A stretch of 64,000 bases of DNA from contig NZ_JAXIVU010000007.1 in the NCBI RefSeq assembly GCF_034259425.1, forward strand, positions 1 to 64,000, given 5' to 3'. A program made the translations under genes and the position numbers. Numbering within the stretch: the first letter of the stretch is position 1; each line of letters starts with the position of its first letter. Origin of the DNA: Denitrificimonas halotolerans. GTDB taxonomy: Bacteria > Pseudomonadota > Gammaproteobacteria > Pseudomonadales > Pseudomonadaceae. Under the pieces are notes generated by a model that had not been told where the DNA came from, made no database searches, and saw nothing but the letters and a program-made list of their open reading frames with translations. Positions 45,767 to 54,438 of the stretch are shown here, in pieces.

Positions 45767-47320
45767 TTACGAGCGAATAAGATGATCAAAAGCGCTCAAT
45801 GACGCTTTTGAACCTTCACCCATGGCAATCACAATCTGCTTGTAAGGTACAGTTGTCACATCACCTGCAGCGAAGATGCCTGGTATATTAGTTGCACAAC
45901 GAGCATCAATTTCAATTTCACCGTGCTTAGACAGGGCAACCGTATCTTTCAACCACTCAGTATTAGGCAGTAAGCCAATCTGTACAAAGATGCCATCAAG
46001 GTTAATGGTGTGGCTCTCCTCGGTCGTACGATCCTGATAGATTAAACCCGTAACTTTACTGCCATCACCAATCACCTCAGTGGTCATAGCGCTCTTAATT
46101 ACAGTGACGTTCGGTAAACTTTTCAGTTTTCTCTGCAGAACTTCATCTGCACGCAAGGTGTCAGCAAACTCAAGTAAAGTCACATGCTTAACCAAGCCTG
46201 CTAAGTCAATGGCCGCTTCAACTCCTGAGTTACCACCACCAATCACTGCAACATCTTTACCTTTATATAAAGGTCCATCACAGTGCGGGCAATAAGCGAC
46301 GCCACGAGTACGGTACTCTTGTTCACCAGGCACATTCATTTCACGCCAACGAGCACCGGTCGAAATAATGACCGTTTTCGCTTTCAAGCTCGCGCCAGAC
46401 TCAAACTCAACAGTATGTAGCCCACCTTCTTCTGCAGCCGGAATTAAACGACTGGCAGTTTGTAGGTTCATCACATCGATATCGTAGTCACGCACATGCT
46501 CTTCCATAGCGCGGACCAGCTTTGGACCTTCAGTTTCTTTTACAGAAATAAAGTTCTCAATCGACATGGTATCCAATACTTGGCCACCAAAACGCTCGGC
46601 TGCAACACCGGTACGAATACCTTTACGTGCGGAATAAATAGAAGCTGCAGCACCAGCAGGTCCGCCGCCAATCACCAAGACCTCAAAAGGATCTTTTTCA
46701 TTCATTTTAGCAGCTTCACGCTCAACGCTGCCGGTGTCTACTTTAGCGAGAATCTCTTCTACATCCATGCGGCCTTGGGCAAACATCTCGCCATTTAAAA
46801 AGACCATTGGCACGGACATCACTTGACGCTCTTCTACTTCATCTTGGAAAAGCGCGCCATCAATAGCAACGTGACTAATATTAGGGTTTAACACTGCCAT
46901 CAGGTTCAATGCTTGAACAACATCAGGGCAGTTCTGACAAGACAAGGAGAAATAGGTCTCAAAATGCATCTTGCCTTGCAAATTCGAAATTTGCTCAATA
47001 ACTTCTTGGCCAAGCTTCGATGGGTGTCCGCCAACTTGCAGTAGCGCCAACACCAATGAAGTGAACTCATGGCCCATTGGAATACCAGCAAAACGCAGGC
47101 TGATATTGCCATCAATACGGTTTAAAGAAAACGAAGGTGTACGTGCATCATCACCATCGGTACGTAAGGTGATTTTGTCACTCATGCTGGCAATTTCTTC
47201 CAGCAAAGTTTTCAATTCGGTTGATTTGGCTCCATTATCAAGGGACGCAACGATTTCAAACGGCTGCGTCACCTTCTCTAGGTAAGCCTTTAGTTGTGCT
47301 TTTAAATTAGCGTCCAACAT
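45767..47320 (-). CDS. ahpF: Alkyl hydroperoxide reductase flavoprotein AhpF
   Basis: A 517-residue FAD enzyme passing electrons from NADH to AhpC. It has an N-terminal double thioredoxin-fold domain with the SCQNC pair, FAD site IGGGPAGAAASIYSARKG, redox CPHCDGP and NAD site IGGGNSGVEAAIDLA. The C-terminal GIFAAGDVT motif is present. It is the second gene of ahpCF, 122 bases after ahpC with a hairpin terminator between. Confidence 0.96.
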   Translation of the reverse strand: MLDANLKAQLKAYLEKVTQPFEIVASLDNGAKSTELKTLLEEIASMSDKITLRTDGDDARTPSFSLNRIDGNISLRFAGIPMGHEFTSLVLALLQVGGHPSKLGQEVIEQISNLQGKMHFETYFSLSCQNCPDVVQALNLMAVLNPNISHVAIDGALFQDEVEERQVMSVPMVFLNGEMFAQGRMDVEEILAKVDTGSVEREAAKMNEKDPFEVLVIGGGPAGAAASIYSARKGIRTGVAAERFGGQVLDTMSIENFISVKETEGPKLVRAMEEHVRDYDIDVMNLQTASRLIPAAEEGGLHTVEFESGASLKAKTVIISTGARWREMNVPGEQEYRTRGVAYCPHCDGPLYKGKDVAVIGGGNSGVEAAIDLAGLVKHVTLLEFADTLRADEVLQRKLKSLPNVTVIKSAMTTEVIGDGSKVTGLIYQDRTTEESHTINLDGIFVQIGLLPNTEWLKDTVALSKHGEIEIDARCATNIPGIFAAGDVTTVPYKQIVIAMGEGSKASLSAFDHLIRS

Positions 47321-47349
47321 GATTCATGTACTCCAAAATCTATATTTAG

Positions 47350-47384
47350 AAAACAAAACGCCCGAGCGGTGTGCGCCCGGGCGT
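47350..47384 (-). terminator. Intercistronic terminator/attenuator between ahpC and ahpF
   Basis: On the minus strand the stem ACGCCCG/CGGGCGT with a 13-base loop is followed by TTTGTTTTC. It lies after ahpC and before ahpF. Partial termination here would make AhpC more abundant than AhpF, in keeping with their known stoichiometry. Confidence 0.72.
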
Positions 47385-47442
47385 CGGGCTTACCGAGTTG
47401 AACTACAACTGAGCAAGCAAGGTAACAAGTAAGGGGTTAACC

Positions 47443-48006
47443 TTAGATTTTACCTACTAAGTCCAGTGAAGGTGTCAGAGTTGCTTCGCCTTCTTTCCAC
47501 TTAGCTGGGCAAACTTCGCCTGGGTGCGCTGCAACGTACTGTGCTGCTTTCACTTTGCGCAGTAGTTCTTGTGCGTCACGACCGATACCGCCAGCGTTGA
47601 TCTCAACGATCTGAATCTTACCTTCTGGGTCAATTACGAAAGTACCACGATCTGCCAGACCTGCTTCTTCGATCATCACACCGAAGTTACGGGTGATTTG
47701 ACCTGTTGGGTCACCGATCATTGGGTACTGAATCTTGCCGATTTCTTCTGAAGTATCGTGCCACGCCTTGTGGGTAAAGTGCGTGTCAGTTGATACTGAG
47801 TAGATTTCTACACCAAGCTTTTTGAACTCTTCGTAGTTATCGGCTAAGTCACCCAACTCAGTAGGGCAAACAAAGGTGAAGTCAGCTGGGTAGAAGAATA
47901 CGACAGACCATTTACCTTTCAGGTCTGCTTCGCTAACTTCAACGAACTCACCGTTGTGGAATGCTGTTGCGTTAAACGCTTTAACTTCGCTATTAATATA
48001 TGACAT
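47443..48006 (-). CDS. ahpC: Alkyl hydroperoxide reductase peroxiredoxin AhpC
   Basis: A 187-residue typical 2-Cys peroxiredoxin. The peroxidatic Cys is in FTFVCPTELGDL and the resolving Cys in PGEVCPAKW. It removes organic peroxides and H2O2, being recycled by AhpF. The promoter region has an OxyR site (48075-48111). Confidence 0.97.
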   Translation of the reverse strand: MSYINSEVKAFNATAFHNGEFVEVSEADLKGKWSVVFFYPADFTFVCPTELGDLADNYEEFKKLGVEIYSVSTDTHFTHKAWHDTSEEIGKIQYPMIGDPTGQITRNFGVMIEEAGLADRGTFVIDPEGKIQIVEINAGGIGRDAQELLRKVKAAQYVAAHPGEVCPAKWKEGEATLTPSLDLVGKI

Positions 48007-48074
48007 TAGACAATTCCTTTAAGTGGTTAAGAACTTACGCTGTTAATACTATGACATTCTTACGCTTAGGTATA

Positions 48075-48111
48075 ATTGATTGATAACATAGCCTTAATAG
48101 CTTTTATCTAT
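48075..48111 (-). promoter_or_regulatory. OxyR-type operator upstream of ahpC
   Basis: On the minus strand the pattern is ATAG-N7-CTAT-N7-ATGT-N7-CAAT, 37 bases. The first half agrees fully with ATAGnTnnnAnCTAT and the second has diverged, fitting the tetramer consensus of OxyR. It lies about 70 bases before the ahpC start and on the strand of ahpC. Confidence 0.72.
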
Positions 48112-48281
48112 CAACCAACTTTCCCGTCATTGTTTCATCACTTCCACAGACTCAAAGTATAACCAGCGCTGTTATAATCCTCGCCGTTTACATAGTGGAC
48201 TGAGCGACTCAACACATAAATCACCAAGGCTCAGTGTCTCAAGCCCCCTTGGTGCAATGTCTAGTTAAGGTACGTTTCTGT

Positions 48282-49508
48282 ATGCAGATTTTCAAGGTCG
48301 GCGGCGCAGTTCGCGATCAACTTTTAGGCCGCCCAGTCAAAGATATTGACTGGGTAGTCGTCGGTGCAACTCCTGAACTAATGCGTAGTAAGGGTTTCCG
48401 TCCTGTAGGCGATGATTTCCCTGTATTTCTACACCCTAAAACTCGTGAAGAATATGCTTTGGCACGTACTGAACGTAAAAATGGCCATGGTTATGGCGGT
48501 TTCTCTTTTCATGCTAGTCCTGACGTCACTTTAGAAGAAGACTTACTGCGTCGAGACCTCACAGTTAATGCAATGGCACAAGCACCTGACGGCAGTGTTA
48601 TTGATCCCTACGGCGGCCGCCGAGACCTTGAAGCACGTATTCTACGCCATGTCTCCCCAGCCTTTACCGAAGACCCATTGCGAGTATTACGCGTGGCTCG
48701 TTTCGCAGCACGTTATGCCTACTTGGGCTTTCGTGTGGCTGGTGAGACCATCAATCTAATGCGCCAGCTAACAGAATCGGGCGAGCTCCAACACTTAACG
48801 GCTGAGCGTATTTGGCAAGAGTTTTCACATGCGCTCATGGAAGACAATCCCGAGGTTTTTATTGAAGTCTTGCGTGAGTGTGGCGCACTAAAATCTTTGT
48901 TGCCTGAAGTCGATATTTTATTTGGCGTCCCGCAACCTGAAATACACCACCCAGAAATTGACACCGGTGCGCACATTTTGGGGGTACTGCAACAATGTGT
49001 GCGTTTTGCTCAACCTTTAAATATACGCTGGGCCTGCTTACTGCATGACGTGGGTAAAGGTACCACCGACCCTACACAATGGCCACGACACATAGCCCAT
49101 GAAACCCGAGGTTTGGCCCTAATTAAAAAAATCAATGAGCGTTTTAAAGTACCGAATGACTGTGCTCAACTGGCCCTTCTGGTGGGGGAGTTTCATACCC
49201 ATGCGCATCGTGCTTTAGAGTTACGTCCTACAACCTTAGTAAAGTTATTAATGAAGTTCGACATTATGCGTCGCCCGCAACGCTTTACTGATTTTATTGC
49301 TGCCAGTGAAATGGATGCACGAGGGCGTCTTGGGCTCGAAGACCGTGATTACCCGCAAGCGGATTATCTGCGTAAAGCAGCAGAAGTCATGCGTACAGTA
49401 GATGTGCAACCTCTACTGGAGCAAGGTCTGCAAGGAGCTCAACTTGGGCAGGCACTCAACGAGGCCCGCCATCAGGCCATTCGCACATATGTAGAAAGCC
49501 ATAAATAA
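48282..49508 (+). CDS. cca: tRNA nucleotidyltransferase (CCA-adding)
   Basis: A 408-residue class II enzyme that adds or repairs the tRNA 3' CCA end. It has MQIFKVGGAVRDQLLGRPVKDIDWVVVG (nucleotidyl-transfer domain with the DxD metal site), RRDLTVNAMA and DPLRVLRVARFAARY. A C-terminal HD domain follows (LLHDVGKG), as in gammaproteobacteria. I start at 48282 because the family begins at MQIF; an upstream TTG/GTG reading adds 16 residues. It is convergent with the response regulator gene. Confidence 0.95.
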   Translation: MQIFKVGGAVRDQLLGRPVKDIDWVVVGATPELMRSKGFRPVGDDFPVFLHPKTREEYALARTERKNGHGYGGFSFHASPDVTLEEDLLRRDLTVNAMAQAPDGSVIDPYGGRRDLEARILRHVSPAFTEDPLRVLRVARFAARYAYLGFRVAGETINLMRQLTESGELQHLTAERIWQEFSHALMEDNPEVFIEVLRECGALKSLLPEVDILFGVPQPEIHHPEIDTGAHILGVLQQCVRFAQPLNIRWACLLHDVGKGTTDPTQWPRHIAHETRGLALIKKINERFKVPNDCAQLALLVGEFHTHAHRALELRPTTLVKLLMKFDIMRRPQRFTDFIAASEMDARGRLGLEDRDYPQADYLRKAAEVMRTVDVQPLLEQGLQGAQLGQALNEARHQAIRTYVESHK

Positions 49509-49589
49509 GGTCAAGAGCAATCATCTGATGGAATACGCCACCAACAATAGACACTCTCATACTCTATCCTGCCCTGAGTACACTCAACC

Positions 49590-50243
49590 TTACTCCTCAG
49601 CCGCAAGTGAATTTTCACGCAGCTGTAACGGATCTACTCGGCCTGCAGCAATCGCCATTCCAACCAAGTCAGGTAAAGTTTGCGCCTGCATATGTTTCAT
49701 CACTCGAGCCCGATACAGATCCACAGTTTTGATGCTAATACCCAACTGCTCAGCCACTTCTCGATTCGTATAACCTTGCACCAAGGGTAAGAACACATCG
49801 CGCTCACGTGGAGTTAAGCTATCTAATCGCTGCAGTACAGCCTGTAAGCGGCTTTCATCTTTATTACTAGAAAAACGACTTAAGGCCTGCTGCACACTGT
49901 CCAAGAGCAACTGCTCGTTGTACGGTTTCTCAATAAAATCGATCGCGCCTGCACGGAAAGCGCGTACTACTATAGGCACATCAGCATGGCCACTGACAAA
50001 CACAATGGGCAAATTGATGTTTTTGGCGCGCAACATTTCTTGTACATTTAAACCGCCCACACCCGGCATGCGCACGTCTAAAATAATACAAGCATGGCTG
50101 CTTTGTAATTCAGACTCGAGAAACGCTTGACCGCTAATAAAAGGTATAGCGCGCAAGCCAATCGACTCCAGTAACCAAACTGTAGACTCTAACATTCCTG
50201 GGTCATCGTCCACGACATATACAACCTGCTCTATTGAACTCAC
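49590..50243 (-). CDS. FixJ/NarL-type response regulator (BfiR-like)
   Basis: A 217-residue two-domain regulator: receiver with acceptor Asp56 in CIILDVRMPG, then Lys in FIEKPYNEQLLL, and a LuxR-type HTH (LTPRERDVFLPLVQGYTNREVAEQLGISIKTVDLYRARVMKHM). It is 19 bases downstream of the sensor kinase and cotranscribed. Size and neighbourhood resemble the BfiR/BfiS pair of P. aeruginosa, which I recall as flanked by acyl-CoA ligase, acyl-CoA dehydrogenase and a hydrolase. That name is therefore a suggestion only. Confidence 0.88.
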   Translation of the reverse strand: MSSIEQVVYVVDDDPGMLESTVWLLESIGLRAIPFISGQAFLESELQSSHACIILDVRMPGVGGLNVQEMLRAKNINLPIVFVSGHADVPIVVRAFRAGAIDFIEKPYNEQLLLDSVQQALSRFSSNKDESRLQAVLQRLDSLTPRERDVFLPLVQGYTNREVAEQLGISIKTVDLYRARVMKHMQAQTLPDLVGMAIAAGRVDPLQLRENSLAAEE

Positions 50244-50262
50244 AGATCAATCCTTATAATTA

Positions 50263-52560
50263 TTATGTTTCAACTGTTATACGCTCATCATTACAAGCAC
50301 GTATAGGTAAACGGCAACTTAAGCATAAGCCACCAAGCGCTCCTGCTTCAGCTTCCAGTGCACCACCAAAACCTTCAACTATACTGCGGCTCATAGACAA
50401 CCCAAGCCCTAAGCCTTCCGCTTTACTGGTATAAAATGGAGTAAACATATGCTCCATTTGTTCTTGACTCACCCCTGCACCTTGATCATGTACTTGAATA
50501 TAAACACTATCGTTGCGCTGTTCTGCGGTCATTAAAATACGTGATGCTTTTTGCCCTCTCTGATGCTGCTCTCGATTAGCTTCAATGGCGTTGCGTAAAA
50601 TATTGAGCAGCACCTGCTCTAACAGCACCCGATCGGCATATATTACAGGCAAGGCTGTCAACAGTTGCTGTTCAATATAGACCTGAGCATTCCTGGCTTC
50701 CCAAGCACATAGTTGCGTAGCATCTTGTAGCACCTCAGCTAGATTCAAGCCTTCAACACGACGCGGTTCTTTGCGTAAAAAAGCCCGTAAACGCTTAATC
50801 ACTTGTGCAGCATGATTGGCATGCTCAGTGATCCGCTGTAAGCCTTGTACAACGCGCTGAATCGGTAACGATGTCATATCGGCGGCTTGCAAATATCTTA
50901 AACTCGCACTGGCATAGTTGATTACAGACGCTAAAGGCTGATTCATTTCATGCGCAATTCCAGAGGTTAATTCGCCTAAGGTGACCAACCTTGCTGTATG
51001 GGCTAGCTCTTCTTGATGTTTGCGGTGCTGTGCCTCACGCAGTTCACGTTCAGCCATGTTGCGCGCAACAAATGAATAATAATACTCACCCCCAGCAGTG
51101 GTATGCGCGAGCAAAACCAAAGATACGGGAAAAGAGGCAAGCCCTGCATAAGGTTGAAAGCGCGCTTCACAGCTCCAGACACCTTGCTGATCCACCTCTT
51201 TCCACCCCTTTTCGTCCAACACCCTTAAGGTTGCTGGATCAACAATCTCGTCCAACTGAACACATGGATGCTGTATTTCAACCTGTAGTGCACGTCGCGC
51301 AGAGGGGTTCATCCAGCGCACTAACCCACTAGGGTCAACAAACAAGACCAAGTCCGTATTCACCTCAACCACCTCAGCAAGTCTGCGCCGGTTTTCCTCA
51401 GACTGTACCCGTTCGGTGATATCCCGCGAAACACTGATAATTTCAACAATGTCGCCAGTATAGGTTTCACGAATTGCACGACTTGCCGTTTCAAACCATA
51501 AAAAATGCCCATCACGATGACGCATACGTAATGTCATCGTATGATAGCCATCCTCTATCAATGCATTGATTGCGTTTTGCTCAACTAAGAGCACACCCTT
51601 CTCATGTAACAAATCTTGATAACGCATGCCTTGCAACTCTTCTGGCCAGTAACCTAACAGCTGCCAGGACGCTGGCGATGCACTGATAAATCGCCCGTCC
51701 GGCCGGTGGCGTGAAATTAAATCCGTCGTATTTTCAGTGATCAAACGATAGAGGCGCGAAGCCTGCGCAGCATCCTGTAGGCGATGCGCCTGCTCGGTTA
51801 CATCGCGTCCCCGCACCAAAACATGCTGTTGCTGGACATCAGGGATATAAGTCCACATATAAACACTCTGTGCAAAGTGTGCAGGTACATCTTCAACAAC
51901 ACGTTGTTGCTGCAAACAACTGCGTACTAAATGAACATGATTATTGGGTAGTGCTTGCATCGCACACTCTACGATCTGATGGCCGAATAAATCGATTACT
52001 GCTTGATTCACCTCCACCAAATCACTGTGCCGATTCACCCATAACACAGGGTTTGGATCATTACTCAACAACTCAACGGGAGCCGCTGGCTGAGTACAAG
52101 CCAACTGCAAACTTAAAATATTCAGCAAGCTATCGAGAGCATATAGAGGGGCTTCTGGCTGTAACTCAACGGCAATAAGACCCTGCTGCCCAGGGTAAAG
52201 TGATAAACGCGCAACAACCCCCTTACTTAATCCTGAGCGTTGTATCCGCTTAGCTAACCAGCAATCCATTACAGCCACTTCTTTCAAACTTAGCTGCGTT
52301 TGTTGCTGCATTGCATGGAATAACTTTTGGTCAGATGCTTCCGTTAAATCATCTGGGCCCGGTGGCCATCCCTGCCCATCTCCTATCGGACTATAAATAC
52401 CGGCAGAAGCTTGCCAAGTAAAATACCAAACGGCACGTACATTCGAGTCCAGTTGAAGCACCTTTTGTAGAGCAGCTGCGCAATCAACAAGCGGACGCTT
52501 TTCTCTAAGCAAGCGCTGTAATAAACGCAAATGTAATGCTTGATTGTCCCGCCGCTGCAT
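50263..52560 (-). CDS. PAS-domain sensor histidine kinase (BfiS-like)
   Basis: A 765-residue soluble kinase. An N-terminal GAF-like part (about 1-160) is followed by three PAS modules: SNDPNPVLWVNRHSDLVEVNQ near 165, LYRLITENTTDLISRHRPDGRF near 290 and EVNTDLVLFVDPSGLVRWMN near 415. Then come the H box GELTSGIAHEMNQPLASV near 540 and a HATPase domain ending VHDQGAGV...GLGLGLSMSRSIVEGFGG. No membrane helices are evident, so it senses an intracellular signal. It is divergent from the acyl-CoA ligase gene across a symmetric AT-rich operator region. Confidence 0.88.
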   Translation of the reverse strand: MQRRDNQALHLRLLQRLLREKRPLVDCAAALQKVLQLDSNVRAVWYFTWQASAGIYSPIGDGQGWPPGPDDLTEASDQKLFHAMQQQTQLSLKEVAVMDCWLAKRIQRSGLSKGVVARLSLYPGQQGLIAVELQPEAPLYALDSLLNILSLQLACTQPAAPVELLSNDPNPVLWVNRHSDLVEVNQAVIDLFGHQIVECAMQALPNNHVHLVRSCLQQQRVVEDVPAHFAQSVYMWTYIPDVQQQHVLVRGRDVTEQAHRLQDAAQASRLYRLITENTTDLISRHRPDGRFISASPASWQLLGYWPEELQGMRYQDLLHEKGVLLVEQNAINALIEDGYHTMTLRMRHRDGHFLWFETASRAIRETYTGDIVEIISVSRDITERVQSEENRRRLAEVVEVNTDLVLFVDPSGLVRWMNPSARRALQVEIQHPCVQLDEIVDPATLRVLDEKGWKEVDQQGVWSCEARFQPYAGLASFPVSLVLLAHTTAGGEYYYSFVARNMAERELREAQHRKHQEELAHTARLVTLGELTSGIAHEMNQPLASVINYASASLRYLQAADMTSLPIQRVVQGLQRITEHANHAAQVIKRLRAFLRKEPRRVEGLNLAEVLQDATQLCAWEARNAQVYIEQQLLTALPVIYADRVLLEQVLLNILRNAIEANREQHQRGQKASRILMTAEQRNDSVYIQVHDQGAGVSQEQMEHMFTPFYTSKAEGLGLGLSMSRSIVEGFGGALEAEAGALGGLCLSCRLPIRACNDERITVET

Positions 52561-52576
52561 AACACAACCTCACCAT

Positions 52577-52604
52577 TATAGTAAAAACACTATATGACTA
52601 TAGT
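52577..52604. promoter_or_regulatory. Repeated TATAGT dyads between the kinase and ligase genes
   Basis: TATAGT-N6-ACTATA is followed after TG by the palindrome ACTATAGT, giving four TATAGT-type half-sites in 28 bases. It lies 17-44 bases before the kinase gene and about 107-134 before the ligase. It could be the target of the neighbouring FixJ-type regulator, or overlapping promoters; neither is proven. Confidence 0.4.
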
Positions 52605-52710
52605 TTATCTACCATTATAAAAGAACAAAGCCTATAACAGATACATAATTGAACCGTATAAATATTTAAACCTAACGGTCAGCAATAACAATAAGACACA
52701 GGTATTCAAT

Positions 52711-54333
52711 ATGTCGATCTACGAACAAGGCCTTACTCCAAATGCTGTTAACCATGCTGCACTGACCCCTCTGAGTTTCATTGAACGTACCGCAGCAATT
52801 TATCCAAACTATCCTGCTGTAGTACATGGCTCTACCCGTCGCACATGGGGAGAAACCTATACTCGCTGTCGCCAACTGGCATCAGCACTGAATAATCGTG
52901 GCATCGGTAAAGACGATACTGTGGCGGTATTGCTGCCTAATATTCCAGAAATGCTAGAACTACACTTTGCAGTCCCCATGTTAGGTGCTGTTATTAACAC
53001 ATTAAATGTGCGCTTAGATGCTGAAGCCATCAGTTTTATGTTGCAACATGGCGAAGCCAAAGTGTTGGTAGTAGATCGCGAGTTTTGTGAAGTCGCGCAA
53101 ACTGCTTGCCGCATGCTCGAACACCCGCCACTGCTGATTGATGTCAACGACCCAGAGTACGGGGAAGGTCAAGCCGTCAGCGACTTAGACTACGAAGTTT
53201 TCTTAGCAGAGGGTGATCCAGAGTTTGCTTGGCAATGGCCTGATAATGAATGGCAGGCCATCTCCTTAAACTACACCTCAGGCACTACAGGCAACCCTAA
53301 AGGCGTGGTATATCACCACCGTGGAGCTTTCTTAAATTCGCTAGGTAACCAAATGACTTGGGCCATGGGCAACCATCCTGTATATCTATGGACATTGCCC
53401 ATGTTTCACTGCAACGGTTGGTGCTACCCTTGGACCATTACAGCACTGGCTGGGGTGCATGTTTTTTTACGCCGTGTTGACCCTCAGAAAATCCTCAACC
53501 TCATACGTAAAGAGCAAGTTACACATTTATGTAGCGCCCCTATTGTGCTGCAAGCTTTAGTCAACATGCCTGCAGCAGCTAAAGCTGCGATTGAGCATCC
53601 TGTTAAAGCCATGGTTGCAGGTGCCGCTCCACCGGCACAAGTAATTGGTGCCGTCGAAGAAATGGGCATTGAAGTAACACATGTCTATGGTCTCACTGAA
53701 GTTTACGGTCCTGTCACCTTGTGCGCTTGGCATGCTGAATGGGATGCGTTGCCTTTAGCTGAGCGAGCAGTGATTAAAGCCCGACAAGGAGTTCGTTATC
53801 CAACTCTAGAAGGGCTCATGGTTGCTGACCCAACCACACTGGAGCCCACGCCTAAAGATGGCCGAACCATTGGTGAAGTCTTTATGCGTGGTAACACCGT
53901 AATGAAAGGCTACCTTAAAAATCCGACAGCCACCGCAGAAGCTTTTACGGGTGGCTGGTTTCACACCGGTGACCTAGCTGTATGGCACTCTGATGGCTAT
54001 GTCGAAGTGAAAGATCGCTCCAAAGACATCATCATCTCGGGCGGCGAAAACATCTCCACCATTGAAATTGAAGGTGTGCTTTATCACCACCCTGCAGTAT
54101 TAGAAGCCGCAGTCGTTGCACGCCCTGATAAACACTGGGGCGAAACCCCATGCGCCTTTATTACACTCAAAACAGGGCAAGATCACGTGACCGAAGTTGA
54201 AATCACTGAATTCTGTCGTGAGCATTTAGCCGCATTTAAGGTTCCCAAAACCATTGTTTTCACAAGTCTGCCCAAAACCTCTACAGGAAAGATACAAAAA
54301 TTCGTTCTGCGTGAAACAGCAAAAGCACTATAA
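52711..54333 (+). CDS. Acyl-CoA synthetase (AMP-forming), DmdB-like
   Basis: A 540-residue ANL-family enzyme activating a carboxylic acid to the CoA thioester. Motifs: LNYTSGTTGNPKGVVYHH (A3), the YGLTEVYGP segment (A5), GWFHTGDLAVWHSDGYVEVKDRSKD (A7/A8) and KTSTGKIQKF (Lys of A10). Close in kind to medium-chain and 3-methylmercaptopropionate ligases (DmdB); the substrate is not fixed by sequence. It leads a run of ligase, permease, acyl-CoA dehydrogenase and MBL hydrolase on the plus strand. Confidence 0.9.
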   Translation: MSIYEQGLTPNAVNHAALTPLSFIERTAAIYPNYPAVVHGSTRRTWGETYTRCRQLASALNNRGIGKDDTVAVLLPNIPEMLELHFAVPMLGAVINTLNVRLDAEAISFMLQHGEAKVLVVDREFCEVAQTACRMLEHPPLLIDVNDPEYGEGQAVSDLDYEVFLAEGDPEFAWQWPDNEWQAISLNYTSGTTGNPKGVVYHHRGAFLNSLGNQMTWAMGNHPVYLWTLPMFHCNGWCYPWTITALAGVHVFLRRVDPQKILNLIRKEQVTHLCSAPIVLQALVNMPAAAKAAIEHPVKAMVAGAAPPAQVIGAVEEMGIEVTHVYGLTEVYGPVTLCAWHAEWDALPLAERAVIKARQGVRYPTLEGLMVADPTTLEPTPKDGRTIGEVFMRGNTVMKGYLKNPTATAEAFTGGWFHTGDLAVWHSDGYVEVKDRSKDIIISGGENISTIEIEGVLYHHPAVLEAAVVARPDKHWGETPCAFITLKTGQDHVTEVEITEFCREHLAAFKVPKTIVFTSLPKTSTGKIQKFVLRETAKAL

Positions 54334-54438
54334 ACCAGTAAAGCAAGAACTTTACTCGGACAACAAGAATAAAAATCTAATCCTGCCCGTTTGCTCATAT
54401 TAAGCAAGCTGCGTTGGGCTGTTAAAGAGGTGTGTACC

